NCBI RefSeq assembly: GCF_008831285.2
Contig: NC_045145.1
Coordinates: 12,896,802 to 12,960,801 of the forward strand
DNA length: 64,000 bases
DNA from: Nymphaea colorata
Lineage: Eukaryota; Streptophyta; Magnoliopsida; Nymphaeales; Nymphaeaceae
Direction: 5' to 3'
The position numbers and the translations under genes were made by a program. A model generated the notes under the pieces. It made no database searches. It was not told the origin of the DNA and saw nothing but the letters and a program-made list of their open reading frames with translations. This document shows, piece after piece, positions 33,701 to 42,225 of the stretch (its first letter is position 1; every line of letters begins with the position of its first letter).

Positions 33701-35641
33701 TCATTTCTTCCCTGCCATGCACATTGGCCCTAATGAATTATTCTGCCTACTCATTGGCTGTATGATGCTTTGAGTCAGCAAGTTTGGCATGGCTATGAAA
33801 ACATATTCTTGTTTGTGGGGTATCATGATATAAGAATTCTCTATCTTCATTCAACACATTAGTTGACAAACCTAGACCTGCACAAAGACGTAGCCATTTA
33901 CCTGTCTACGTCCTATCATGTGTTGATGAATGCTCAAGCATAGACAAGACGTTGGCATGTTCTCAGAGCCTCTGGTTTTCCAGTGGTTATTTGGTTTCTT
34001 TCTGTATCTGAATGGTTGGGTATTCTGGCTTTCATGAAAATATCATGTGTGTAACACAGAATTTGATAAATTTAAAGTAAACATCATTCAATTCTGATGG
34101 ATTTGTCTCATGTCTACTGGGTGGAGACAATGGGGTCAGTCCATGGGTTTTCCTTCTTTACCACATTGAATACTCTGCATGAATTTTCCTATCTAAAAAA
34201 GTTGCATAATCTATAGATATGAATATGATTGCATGTCTAGAGGGCATAGAAGCAAGTCAATAACTTTTAAATGATGAACTTGCACTAATATTATGGTACA
34301 TTTTCAGAAGCATTTTCTTTCTCCTCCATCATGTGCAGGTCAGCATAGTGAGCCAGGAGCCAGTACTGTTTAATTGTTCTATTGAAGAAAACATATCCTA
34401 TGGTCTTAATGGAAAAGCAAGCAGTAGTGAAATTGAACATGTAGCTGTAAGTTCAAGGCCTTCTTTAATGGTATGATGCTTTCATCTATATTTTCTCCTA
34501 TCTGACATCTTCTTAACTGCAGAACTTGGCTAATGCACATGAGTTTATATCAAAATTTCCTGAAAAATATAAAACCTATGTTGGAGAGCGCGGTGTCAGG
34601 TTGTCAGGAGGTCAGAAGCAGAGAATCGCAATAGCAAGGGCATTATTAATGAACCCCAAGATACTCTTACTTGATGAGGCAACAAGTGCTCTTGATGCTG
34701 AGAGCGAGTTTTTGGTACAGGTAAGCATGGCATTGGGCTAAACCCTTTTTTTCCATAGAATGTTAAAAGCTCAACCATGGTGAATCGTGAAACTTGTTAA
34801 GATAGGTTGCATGAAGAATCTCAAGCTTAATCAGAGGAAAAGGATGGATTACACTAATAAGTAATGAGTCCTTTGAATTGTGAAGGCAAAGAATAGATCC
34901 AGTTCAGTTATGTTCCCTGTTGAGTCTATGAAGGGATTATTCTCCTGCTGGCTTGAAGAACTTTGTAGATTCTCAAAAATTGAGGTTGATTTTCAAGAAA
35001 CGGATAGGAATGACTCACCCTACTCTGCTTATAAAATGAGAATAAAAAGCAACTAAATGAAAATTGGGAGAGCAGAGTTATCATTTCAATTTTGTAATTC
35101 CACCCATCCATTGATACCTATGATCCCTAAATTAGCTTTTCTGCATCATTGGAACTGATAAATGACTTCGAATTTTCGCCAATACTGGGTTAGCTTTAAG
35201 AAAAGCATGAAGAACTGAATGGTACTTGCACAAATGGCAGCTTTACTTTTGTCATGGAGTATCTTGAGAGAAAGCCTGTTTTATGATGGTCACTTTTGAA
35301 GATTTAGAACCATACCAAAGTTTCCACTACTACTCCATGTGTAAAATCATCTCACTATATGCAACTTTTAATGTGCTTGAACTTTCTCACTGGATTCTTC
35401 TTAAGGGCTTTCTTCTGGGTTATAGGATGCTATGGATTCTTTAGTGAAGGGAAGAACTGTACTTGTGATAGCACACAGGCTTTCAACTGTAAAAAGCGCA
35501 GATACAGTTGCTGTGATATCCAATGGTGAGGTGGTTGAAAGTGGCACGCATGATGAACTTCTTATCAAAAATGGCATCTACACTGCACTAGTGAGGAGGC
35601 AATTGCAGTCACCGAACACAGACTTCTCATCAAGCATTTGA
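6787..35641 (+). CDS. ALS1: ABC transporter B family, half-size, ABCB27/ALS1 (TAP2-like) type, 5' end missing
   Basis: Exons: 6787-6905, 22170-22280, 22357-22501, 23199-23331, 23481-23556, 24623-24688, 24778-24885, 34339-34446, 34523-34720, 35426-35641. They join in frame into 425 aa ending at TGA 35639-35641. The first part is the end of the membrane domain ([36 protein letters not shown]). The nucleotide-binding domain follows: Walker A GPSGGGKT (split by the intron 24689-24777), Q-loop VSQEP, signature LSGGQ, Walker [13 protein letters not shown] and H-loop IAHRLS. The family is a half-transporter acting as a dimer at the vacuolar or another internal membrane; Arabidopsis and rice ALS1 are needed for aluminium tolerance (known). 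Roughly 210 N-terminal residues are absent and no upstream exon was found at 4890-6786, so they lie left of the window or are lost. Intron 22502-23198 uses a GC donor. The ABCB26/TAP1 branch is the less likely alternative. Confidence 0.92.
7377..7475 (+). pseudogene. decayed duplicate of the ABC transporter exon at 6787-6905
   Basis: The sequence TTTTCCCATAAGACTCAAG and what follows repeats the 3' half of the exon (6864-6905) and the intron just after it, with substitutions. It would read [16 protein letters not shown]. The donor is lost: GCAGAG|GT is replaced by GCTGCAGCTGC. The similarity continues into intron sequence (CTTCTTTTGTTCATAATGAACCTGCC against CTTCTTTTATTCTTGATGAACATGCC), so this is a local DNA duplication about 0.5 kb downstream, not a spliced copy. 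It is unlikely to be used. Confidence 0.75.
8127..8379 (-). repeat. 3' LTR of the truncated copia fragment
   Basis: The left limit is set by alignment with the family-B LTR end, and the right limit by the polypurine tract (CTTGAGGGGGAG on the minus strand) next to it. GGGTCCAGACCC is present, as in the other LTR families of this window. Confidence 0.7.
8127..9235 (-). mobile_element. truncated Ty1/copia fragment related to family B
   Basis: Read on the minus strand, it runs from the middle of the reverse transcriptase (YVDDMIV encoded near 9180-9205) through RNase H (ending [14 protein letters not shown]) into a 3' LTR at 8127-8379. The frame is broken at many places. The 5' half (gag, protease, integrase) is missing. 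The 253-bp LTR begins TGTCGTCG and its distal end resembles family B (TGTTGAACAG against TGTAGAAATA, then ACGTGGAAAACC against ACATGGAAAACC). It lies in the 15.3-kb transporter intron. Beyond about 9235 the sequence passes into repeat family R. Confidence 0.85.
9255..9560 (+). repeat. dispersed repeat family R, copy 2
   Basis: This copy is in inverted orientation to 5640-6130, about 3 kb away. Shared blocks are the ATAC-rich palindromic zone (CATATCATATGGTATG), AAAGGGGGTCGATACCCCC, AACCCGCTCCTTCCTCATTTC, GGGGGGATTGTGCCG and GTGGGTGGCTGATGCTCATTG. It is clearly diverged from copy 1. No coding function is evident. Confidence 0.5.
9728..9967 (-). repeat. 3' LTR of copia B3
   Basis: On the minus strand it reads TGTTGACGG to TTTCTACA. 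It pairs with 19821-20060 and abuts the polypurine tract (CTTGAGGGGGAG, minus strand) next to the RNase H end. Confidence 0.92.
9962..11548 (-). pseudogene. copia B3 Pol, C-terminal part (reverse transcriptase and RNase H), broken
   Basis: Minus-strand pieces in several frames carry the RT start ([10 protein letters not shown]-type region, [14 protein letters not shown] near 11330-11400), the palm region ([19 protein letters not shown]), [10 protein letters not shown] near 10900, GLLYVKQ near 10470-10500, and RNase H ([20 protein letters not shown] near 10100-10330). At least four frame breaks or stops separate them (near 11300, 10975, 10740, 10640 and 10430). It was continuous with 16717-19507 before element A2 inserted. 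It is not functional. Confidence 0.85.
11549..11826 (+). repeat. 5' LTR of copia A2
   Basis: It begins TGTTAACATATCATG and ends TGTTTCTACA. A perfect 24-bp palindrome centred on GGATCC occupies about 11572-11595, followed by a 10-bp stem hairpin around GGGTACCGAG/CTCGGTACCC. A likely TATA-type stretch (TTATTTAATC) lies near 11647-11656. Confidence 0.95.
11827..12140 (+). other. primer-binding site and CCG-rich leader of copia A2
   Basis: The first 13 bases complement the 3' end of initiator Met-tRNA, the primer for minus-strand DNA synthesis in many copia elements. The rest is a leader rich in CCG/GCC triplets that creates several overlapping open frames on both strands; these look like composition effects. 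Confidence 0.85.
12141..16439 (+). CDS. copia Gag-Pol polyprotein, intact, 1432 aa
   Basis: The start is the ATG at 12141; the open frame reaches further back but without an ATG. Domains in order with approximate residues: gag core 25-240; CCHC knuckle [14 protein letters not shown] near 253; protease [10 protein letters not shown] near 355; integrase zinc finger (HERLGH...CEVC) 490-525; integrase catalytic D, D, E in HSDVWG, RTDNARE and GVAERKN near 550-650; reverse transcriptase 940-1190 with YVDD near 1110; RNase H 1270-1400 with SDADWAG, AEAEYRA and YCDNKSAIN. All key catalytic motifs are present. The stop TAA (16437-16439) lies 4 bp inside the 3' LTR, so the last codon is contributed by the LTR. 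Translation as one frame without a Gag/Pol shift is usual for plant copia elements. Confidence 0.96.
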   Translation: MAEEMSLKIDDALDSGSNTKSEILPVQVTSIRLNKDNYLSWSAALEIGITSRGRLPYITGEKPAPSKTDPRWATWTLEDSQVKVWIISSVSADIQPLILRKSTAYDMWTVLARMYGRKKRVLRTYQIKRSIYSLKQGDLSVAAFFAALKTKWEELDYHVNDDWHCGSDHALYWDKEWMDRTFLFLGGLRDEFESIRSQILNCDEVPGIEEVYARVESEEQRRQVMHIYTSQGSSPSAFVSRASGIGQRPVRRCSHCNKSGHSVDFCWDLHPERRLVRGRPPSSRRSPSVPEPSQSSPSNVAKSKLSSDQIKELQAYISRLSTTQEDTSTSEGAKLAQALVATSDQGNSSHGDWIVDSGATHHMTGDPKMFQEYKLSSGQQRVSMADGSSISVAGKGSLSLLNKYCLHNALHVPNIPVNLLSVSSITKELNCNLIFSADRCFLQDLVTGQKIGIGSAIDGLYRLPVQVASALISATSGQLSGMGDRSTIMRWHERLGHLPFPLIKKLFPSLFHSVSMDSFTCEVCQLAKHVRASYPISFNKTTRPFALVHSDVWGPSGVPTCRGFHYFMTLIDDYSRCTFVYLLKERSEVPVIVKNFVAFVETQFQTSVQAFRTDNAREYVSQSLDDFLKSKGIVHETSCSYTPPQNGVAERKNRHLLDVTRALLFHRQVPKRYWGDALLTSAHLINRMPTRVLQGHSPYSMLWPSQNPWPLTPRVFGCVCFVHDHSPTLKKLDPRSVKAVFLGYSSTQKGYKCVDPTTSKVYVSRDVTFHEHEAYFHVNPLQGEYLGHSSEEYSSNQLIQFTDFLDYKASESVADTVRDDRDCHMDEGLDDNQPTARDHLFGQVYRRKKTDVIENVDVTNPNPVSSLDDPSLINEELPIALRKGTRSCTSHPIQRFVSYAKLSKDYKCFITSLSKSVIPRCVEDAREDPKWLQAMTEEMNALATNDTWEVVDIPKGTHLVGSKWVFNVKYKPDGTVERYKARLVAKGFSQKYGIDYLETFAPVAKLKTVRVILALAVKKGWSMDQLDVKNAFLNDNLEEEVYMSMPPGYVQSGKCCHLKKALYGLKQSPRAWFERLRIVMKTNGYKQGNGDHTLFIKQRDGLVSLLLVYVDDMIVTGDDEEEKKKMKERLAAEFDLKDLGKLRYFLGIEIARSETGLVMSQRKYTLDLLKETGKLGCRPFQTPMESGTKISIKTGNILDEEGKGRYQRLVGKLIYLTLTRPDITYAVNVLSQFMHAPTDCHWKSAERVLGYLKNNPGKGLLYTQQDQLNIEGYSDADWAGCTDTRRSTTGYCIFLGGNLVVWRSKRQEVCSRSSAEAEYRAVAMGVTEMLWLKILLADIGVETEKKMRMYCDNKSAINLANNPVLHDRTKHVEIDRHFIRERIDSKELILPYMKSEDQIADVLTKALCTSQFEKNVSKLGMFDMYAKLEGEC
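16434..16711 (+). repeat. 3' LTR of copia A2
   Basis: It reads identical to 11549-11826. It is preceded by the purine tract CTTGAGGGGGAG, the plus-strand primer, and followed by the GTAGT target duplication. Confidence 0.95.
16717..19507 (-). pseudogene. copia B3 Gag-protease-integrase part, broken
   Basis: The start is the ATG at 19507. The gag region has a CCHC knuckle ([14 protein letters not shown], near 18720-18760), then a frameshift near 18660. The protease motif [10 protein letters not shown] (near 18420-18450) follows, with a second break near 18325. The stretch 18314-16983 is open: GAG-pre-integrase zinc finger, integrase core ([33 protein letters not shown]), and the linker. The frame then runs into the LTR of the nested element at 16711. 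The protein is a diverged cousin of family A. Confidence 0.85.
19821..20060 (-). repeat. 5' LTR of copia B3
   Basis: It pairs with 9728-9967, with the primer-binding site immediately left at 19808-19820 and the target duplication GTTTA immediately right. Confidence 0.92.
20066..22169 (+). other. remaining part of the 15.3-kb ABC transporter intron
   Basis: AT-rich non-coding sequence between copia B3 and the next transporter exon. I see no gene here. It contains a 42-bp tandem duplication at 21395-21478. A stretch near 20628-20725 is built on repeated CTAGT/ACTAG words. The acceptor for the exon at 22170 is TTGTACTTCAG. Confidence 0.7.
21395..21478 (+). repeat. 42-bp tandem duplication
   Basis: Two identical 42-bp copies start at 21395 and 21437, each beginning GGGTTGAATATGAAGCC and ending TTCTCGA. 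Identity suggests a recent duplication. Confidence 0.9.
22502..22507 (+). other. GC-AG intron 5' splice site in the ABC transporter
   Basis: The exon ends ...CTTACAG at 22501 and the intron starts GCAAGT. The only nearby GT (22505-22506) would shift the frame, whereas the GC donor joins to 23199 to give the conserved [12 protein letters not shown]. The match AG|GCAAGT is the strong consensus known for GC-AG introns. Confidence 0.85.
23557..24622 (+). other. ABC transporter intron, no gene seen
   Basis: AT-rich intron between exons ending 23556 and starting 24623. Open frames such as the one at 24215-24466 have no recognisable domain and no exon-like borders. Confidence 0.7.
25895..25971 (+). 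repeat. internal inverted copy of the element's right terminus
   Basis: The stretch from TGTAATGTGCGACGTTC to TGTCGTGACGAAGCCCA is the reverse complement, with a few changes and a small length difference, of 33305-33386. The shared core GCGACGTTCTTGCAGG is perfect. Confidence 0.85.
26136..26422 (+). repeat. 5' LTR of copia A4
   Basis: It begins TGTTAGAATATATTG and ends TGTTTCTACA. The U3 inverted repeat is ACCGGGTCC...GGACCCGGT with a short spacer, and the GGTACC hairpin is kept. Confidence 0.93.
26769..31069 (+). pseudogene. copia A4 Gag-Pol, disabled
   Basis: The start ATG at 26769 aligns with element A2. In-frame stops TAG are at 27378-27380 (end of gag), 27732-27734, 28879-28881 (in integrase) and 30674-30676 (in RNase H). 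Frameshifts lie near 28146 and 29870. Motifs remain readable: CCHC ([14 protein letters not shown]), [10 protein letters not shown], integrase core, YVDD near 30096-30107, YCDNKSAIN. It could be moved only with proteins supplied by another copy. Confidence 0.93.
31064..31350 (+). repeat. 3' LTR of copia A4
   Basis: It pairs with 26136-26422, with about six substitutions, for example CTAGGCGG for CTAGGTGG and CCATGTA for CCACGTA. Confidence 0.93.
33305..33386 (-). repeat. right terminus of the LTR-type element, inverted match to 25895-25971
   Basis: It ends CGTCGCACATTACA immediately before the CAGGG duplication. It contains the GGGTCCGGACC/GGACCC-type module also seen in the copia LTRs. Confidence 0.85.
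33392..34338 (+). other. end of the 9.45-kb ABC transporter intron, no gene seen
   Basis: AT-rich sequence from the CAGGG duplication to the acceptor CATCATGTGCAG before the exon at 34339. No coding or repeat structure was recognised. Confidence 0.7.
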
Positions 35642-36299
35642 ATGTCTAAAAGATCTGAACAGCCACAATTCTTCAGGTATAGCCATTGGATTAGTTGGAA
35701 TTGTGGACTATGGTGCTTGTTGATCCTGCCCATTGCAATTACTCTCAAGCTCAATTTCATCATTGTTTGCAGAATTGCAGGATTTATATAATACTGAGGC
35801 TCATATACACTATTGGACCTAAGATTCTGCATCAGCTGCAATCACTCTTTGCAAGTGGATCTGCTCTTGTCCATTATTTGCTGTAATCAGAAATAAGTGG
35901 TCCGAGTTCACAAGACCACACATGTAAACAGAAATCCATAAGTACAGCTTTTATGAGTTTCATACAAAGGAAGGAAACCGAGCTTTTCGTTGTAATGCAA
36001 GATACAGATCTGCCTCAGTATATGGTAATCTGGAGGAGAAGCAGTCAAATATGATTACTTGGAAAGCTCAAATGGCAATGTCCCTAAGCCGTCTGTTGGT
36101 GTTAAACTTAAAAACTATTTTGGAAAACATGCTTAAACTTTTCAAAAAATAACAAAAACATGATATTTTTCATTTAACTGCTTGAATTAAGATGCAGATC
36201 ACCCCAAAAATACATTTGACGCTAAAAGTTTTCAGAACTTGAGCATGTTCTTGTCATCTAATTAAAAGTTGGATGCCATCTGTAACATGTTACATCTTA
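35642..36299 (+). other. ABC transporter 3' flank, likely 3' UTR
   Basis: The sequence follows the TGA at 35641. No canonical AATAAA was obvious close to the stop, so the poly(A) site is not placed. No other gene was seen. Confidence 0.45.
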
Positions 36300-37221
36300 A
36301 AACCAGGAGAGAGAGGAGAGATAGCTGCATAATAATATTGACAAGTGAGAAAACCATCTTCAATCTATCTTAAATCTTTTCTTTCCTGCCCAACTGTCCT
36401 AGCTATCTCTTCCATGGATGAGGATCCACCTCATGGTACATTTGCGTCCATTTTCCTTGAGTTTGCATTCCATGGCTCGATTAAATCTCAAAACCAGGAG
36501 AGAGAGCTGCATGATAATATTGACAAGATGAGGAAACAACCATCAATCTAAAATCTTTTCGTTTTCTGCCCAACTATCCAAGATATCTCTTCCATGGATG
36601 AAGATCCACCTCGATAAATTTGCTCTTCATTGTCATTGACGTTGCATTCCATGGCTCGATTAAATCATAAAACCAGGAGGGAGGGCTGCATAATGATACT
36701 GACAAGTTAGAAAAAAAAATCTTCCATTTATCTTAAATTTTTCGTCTTCCTGCCTTACTGTCCAAGCTATCTCCTCCATGGATTAAGATCCACCTCATAG
36801 TAAATTTTCGCTTCATTGCCCTTGAGGTTGCATTCCATGGCTCGATTAAATGTAAAATCCAGGAAAGAGAGAAAGGAGAGAGAGTTGCACGATAATATTC
36901 ACGAGAAAACAGTCTTCAATCTATCTTAAATCTGTTCTTTTCCTGCCCAAGTGTCCAACCTATCTCTTCCATGGATGAAGATCCATTTCATGGCAAATTT
37001 GCGCTTCATTGTCCTTGTGGTTGCATTCCATGGCTCGATTAAATCTTAAAGGCAAGAGAGAGAGCTGCATAATAATATTGACAAGTGAGAAAACAATCTT
37101 CAATCTATCTTAAATATTTTCTTTTCATGCCCAACTGTCCAAGCTATCTCTTCCCTGGATGAAGATCCACCTCATGGTAAATTTGCGCTTCATTGTCCAT
37201 GAGGTTGCATTCCATGGCTCG
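36300..37221 (+). repeat. tandem array, about five copies of a ~185-bp unit
   Basis: Units start near 36300, 36491, 36670, 36855 and 37049 (spacing 179-194 bp), each beginning close to AAACCAGGAGAGAGAG. Each contains TTGACAAGTGAGAAAAC, CTATCTCTTCCATGGATGA, GATCCACCTCATGG and TTGCATTCCATGGCTCGA. Copies differ by small indels and substitutions. The array lies between the transporter 3' end and eIF3m and has no coding capacity shared between copies. Confidence 0.9.
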
Positions 37222-38524
37222 AAACCGGGTTTACTAGTCACACATATAGTAGCATAAGCGACGTCCCAATTGCACTTGTTCACTTGGCCATGAAACGCTG
37301 CATCTTTTGAGCTGACTGCATGCTTAAGCGAAAAGTCATTCGTTCTATGCCCAGTATCTTTCTAGTATTACACAGATAGGCCCAGGGTAGTGGATGAAAC
37401 TGAAATTTTTCTTGAAACTTGTACGTCAAGGCATATCAGAGAAACGAAAGTCCTTTTAGTATATGAGATCAACTGAGCTAATGGGCCCGTAGAGTACATG
37501 AAATGGGCGCATCAGACGAACAGTTCAGTGGCTAAATTCAACCGAAACGATCGATCTCACTTTCACCAATTGTCCTTTTTCTTTTTTATAAAAAATTTAA
37601 GATTTTTCTATAAAAATTTAAGACCATCCTTTTTCACTTGAGAGTATAATCATGGGCTTCCATGATTTAACTTGAAATCCTTGAGGCCCATATCAGAATA
37701 ATAAGCCCTGCATTTGAAATTATGGACGAACAGTGTACCCATAGTCTTAAAAACAAAAAAGGGTTCACGCATTCTTTCAAGTTTTCTTTTAAATTGATTT
37801 CGAGATTTCAATACAGCTCAGTTCGTATGGCCGACTTTTTTCCATCTTCACAAGAACGAGAATTGACAGACGACGTTAGCTCATCATTGAACGTTTTACA
37901 TCAAAGTTTGCCAGAGTTTAACATTACAAAATCAAAAGCACCAACTATTTGGTTTAGTTGAAAAATATTAAGGACAATACAGCACATATAAATTTTGAAA
38001 ATGTAGAAAGTACTAAATAATAGAGAACTATTTTGGTCAAACATATTGAAAATTGTAGAAGACAATAAAAACTACGAGAAATATTTTGGACAAACATCAA
38101 GCTCAAATCACAACCTTTCAAGGAATGCCATGATATTTTCAGGATCCTACCAGCTTAGAAAATTACACGTATCATACTTAATTCAATAGGAAGGCAAATA
38201 GTACTTACAAGGATTAAATGTACTACCAATTTGTCAAAATTAAAACTAGAAACCAATGGAGAGCAAAGCTAGAACATACAAGCCATAAGAGTAAACAGAG
38301 CCAAAGCCTTAAATAGGATCATCGCCTCGCCACAAGAATTAAAACCCCATCTACATCAATCTCAAACTGTTGCTCTCTATCTTCCAATTGGGAAAGTAGA
38401 AATATGCTGCTACAAATGGTATTCTACAAAATTTCTCTCTCGTAAGATGGAAAACATGGGGACTATCCTCGTCTCTTGCAGCACCAAGATTTGATGTCAA
38501 TTGCTAATAGAACAGAACATCCTT
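37222..38524. other. intergenic region between ABC transporter and eIF3m
   Basis: AT-rich sequence. The right part (about 38200-38524) is probably the eIF3m 3' UTR, since both genes converge here. The open frame at 37722-37961 has no recognisable domain. Confidence 0.5.
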
Positions 38525-41500
38525 CTAACGAATCATTCCACCTTGCAGAGACTGGGGGGCTTCCTCGGATGCCTTGTTGTACTGGATCGTTCTTAGAGCA
38601 TTTGTTACATTAGCCTGAAACGGGAACCCTAAAGGTCAGAAAGCTAAAGGCACCAGAAGCTGTGGATAAAACTGCCTGTGGTAGATTAAACACATCACGG
38701 TAAACGAAAAAGAAAGCCAGCCACACTAATTCAGCAAAACGAAGAACTGATCTCACCCTCCATTCTTCCAACCTTAAACGAAGAACTTCCCACTGGGATG
38801 GTCCGAACATGCGTTCAGTGTGACGGCTGCACAATATCATAGTCAGGAACAATTTACAACCAATACAAAGGAAGTTGCCTTTTTTGGGTCGTCAGGCAGT
38901 ACCAGCAGCCACATTCGAGTTTAACATACCTTACTATAACAGTTTCATTCATTTGATCCATCTTGCAGTCCAACAATTTTGCACTTATAGCTCGAACAAC
39001 CCAATATTCTACCTCATCATCTTTGATCTGCACGCAGAGTCAAACAACCATCACAATAGATACTTGGAATTTCGTTTTCCAACTGCCCAGACATGTTCAT
39101 CTATGTCTGACATCCACAAGGAAAAACTATCACGGCTGAACCATTGACCTGGTCAAGTGAATGGGGATTTTCAACAGTCACGAGACCAAAAGTTCTCCAT
39201 GTAGGGACACTGGAGACAACTTTCATTCAATGCAAATGGCTATCGTTCATGAGATATTTCAGTATGGTTCCATCAACTCAACAAATCACTTGTATTTCAA
39301 ACTTTAAACATGCTAGAGCAGATATTCAGGTTCAATCCAACTCGGTTCTCACACACCGGCCCTCAACAATTTGAAGCTTGATAGAGTAAACTAGAAAGAA
39401 AGATCACTTCAGACACTATGGGGAGGCAGACCTTGACCCTGCTGTTCCAGCATTTGCTGTAACCTGCCTGTCAAGTTGCTATCATGCTAGTAGTAAATAT
39501 GGTGGTGTTTTACAAAGATAGGCTTATAATGCTACCGCGCGAGAGAGAGAGAGAGAGAGTCACCCGGAGTGTATCCCTGATCATGGCGTAAGGTATCTCT
39601 GAAGAGCCATTAGAACTCAGATCAACTAACGACATCAACCGCATCTTTGTTATGCATTCTTCATGAACAAGACCTTTAAGAACCAATACACAGAGTAAGG
39701 AACGAGATGTACTGCACGGATATGAATGCCATGATGAAGTGCAAACTACATACCATGGCTTTTCAAGAGTGTAGAATTAGCAGCCTGGAAGTCAAGATAT
39801 GCATCTAGTCTCTGTGTGAGAAAAATCTTCAGCAGCTGAAAGGCCAATGCATATTTGCCATCCTTTTCCAACTGCCGAACAGCTGGCATGTCTAGCAAAT
39901 CACACTGCAAGGAAAGTTTTATTCTGAGATAATACAAGTGTAACAGAGGAAAAAGTGGGTACAAATTAACACCAAGTAGTTGTGAAGTTGCATAATTTGT
40001 TTTTGAACACAAGAACCAGAGCACATTTTGTTTATGTGTTCACATGTACATTGCCACTTGCACTTGTTAGACAAAACGCAGTAAAATAGCAGTATCAAAT
40101 ACACAAGGTAAACAGCTTCTATGAAAGTAAGGTCCTTTATGCCTTTATGAGCAAAGAACGTCAAAAAAAAAACAATAAATCAAGAAGTCGACAACTAGAA
40201 TGATTTGAATTATTCGGTCTTCACACTATAACAAAACGCCACATAAAAATGGCGCTTATGTTGAAAACTCCGGCAAACAGTCACCATCCCATCAACAGTT
40301 CCAGGTGTTTTTCTCTCCCCCAGCCCAAAGAATAAACAACCATGACATGCGGCTCAGGTCAATTCATCAATAGGAAACAAACATATAAGTAACTAAAAGA
40401 TGCATGACATGCCAAAACAAGTAGTAACCACTGGCAATGTTTGACACCTAGGAATAGGATGGCGACAGGAATATACCAATCAAAATGATAAAAGATAAAA
40501 GCCAGTAATTCTAGAACTAGCCTTAGAGCTTACAGAATCTGCTAATCCCATTGACCAAATGGCAAACATCTTAACTACCAAGAGAACTTTCATAGATGCA
40601 AGACTTCCACGTACCATCTTCTCTACTTGCAAAGTTGAATGCAGAGAAGGATTTTGACCTCCTTGCTAATAGGAGAGAAATATGTAACTGAAATAAGAAT
40701 AAAATTATAAAAGGAGCTGCAGCTAGAGAAAGAGGGAGTTTCTAAAAACAACTCAAGCATGTATGTCTAAAATGCCAAAAGGTTGCATGATAATCAAATG
40801 TTTGACATGGTAACTAACAAGGAATTAGCACTTTCCACCATGCATAATATACAGGTTAATATCATAACTTACTGCTCCAATTTGAAACTGTGTAAGACAA
40901 CTGAAAGACAGACCAAGGACCAACTTAGCCACTTAATATTTACTGGACAACAAGCAGACAGTGCTGTCATCGATCAAATGAATCATCTACTTGTTAGTGA
41001 TAATGCAACTACTGCAACTTCAACACTTTCTTATTAGCCCATGCATCATACAAATTCCAAAATAGTTAAGAACTTGTTCCAGTTGGCAAAAAGAGTCAAG
41101 GCCAAAACAGCAGACTTGCATAACCATCTGAGGAAAAGTATAAAAGGAAGTGAAAAATACAGAGGAATGAAGATGACATCTAAAGATTCTAAACCAAGAA
41201 TAGTTCAGTAAAGATTTTAAACACCAAAGGGACTTGATTCAGTGAAAGGAATGCTTACATCCCCAATACCATAATACTATGTAACGATACAAGTACCTGG
41301 AACATATCAGGCGCTTTGACAAATTCAAAGATAGCTCTCTCAGCTGCAGGTTTAGCTTTACTCATAGTATGTGCATCCTCATTAGAAAAGGTCGCCAAGT
41401 ACTTAGTTAAAAAGGAGAAATATTCCTTCGATGAACTGCAAAATCAAGCAAGTCAAATAATCATATGCAATAACATTACAAGAACATAAACATCAAAACC

Positions 41501-42193
41501 AAATATATGTTAATTTACATACCTCTTAATTTCTCCTAGTACATTGGAAATTTTCAGAAACAACCTTCTTTGTTCCAAGGGCCCAATTTCCCATTCTTTT
41601 AAGAAATTGTCTATCTTCTTAAAAGATGGGAGGATGCTTTCTGTAACCTTCCCCCTAATAGCCAACTCAAGAGCTTTCTCATACACAAAAAACCTGCTGT
41701 AAGGATGCTCAAGCAGGTTGTAAAGGTTGAACAAGCTGGGACAAGAAGATAAGAAATGGTAATGAATATGGTAAGCGCACAATATCTTTTAAAAAAAAAC
41801 GAAAGTTGGAAGTAGTAGGTACATTTTCAAGCGCAATGCAGGCTTCTCAATTGGCTGCACTATTTCATCCTCTTCATTTGGTTGCTCAGTTTCAGGCTTC
41901 TTATTTGGCTGTTGGGTTATCTTAATACAAATACGGTCTGCAATTTCCATTGCTTCATCTGGACTACCAGCCTTTGTAACAAGGTTGCAAATAACAGTGT
42001 ATATGCAATCTAAGTCTGAAAGAAGGAATTAAAATGTATTCGAGTAAGCAAGTAACAAGCAAAAAGCAGACTACCAATATCACAAGTATCAATATGAACA
42101 GAAAATTTAGATTTTTCATAATGCTGAAATAGCATATTGGAAAACCAAAGGCTGTACTGTAAATTTGGTCCTGCACAAAATAAATAACAATAT

Positions 42194-42225
<32 letters not shown>

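Noticed and set aside
36300-37221. CRISPR-like array
   Set aside because: Units of ~185 bp are adjacent copies without unique spacers, in a plant genome; this is a plain tandem repeat.
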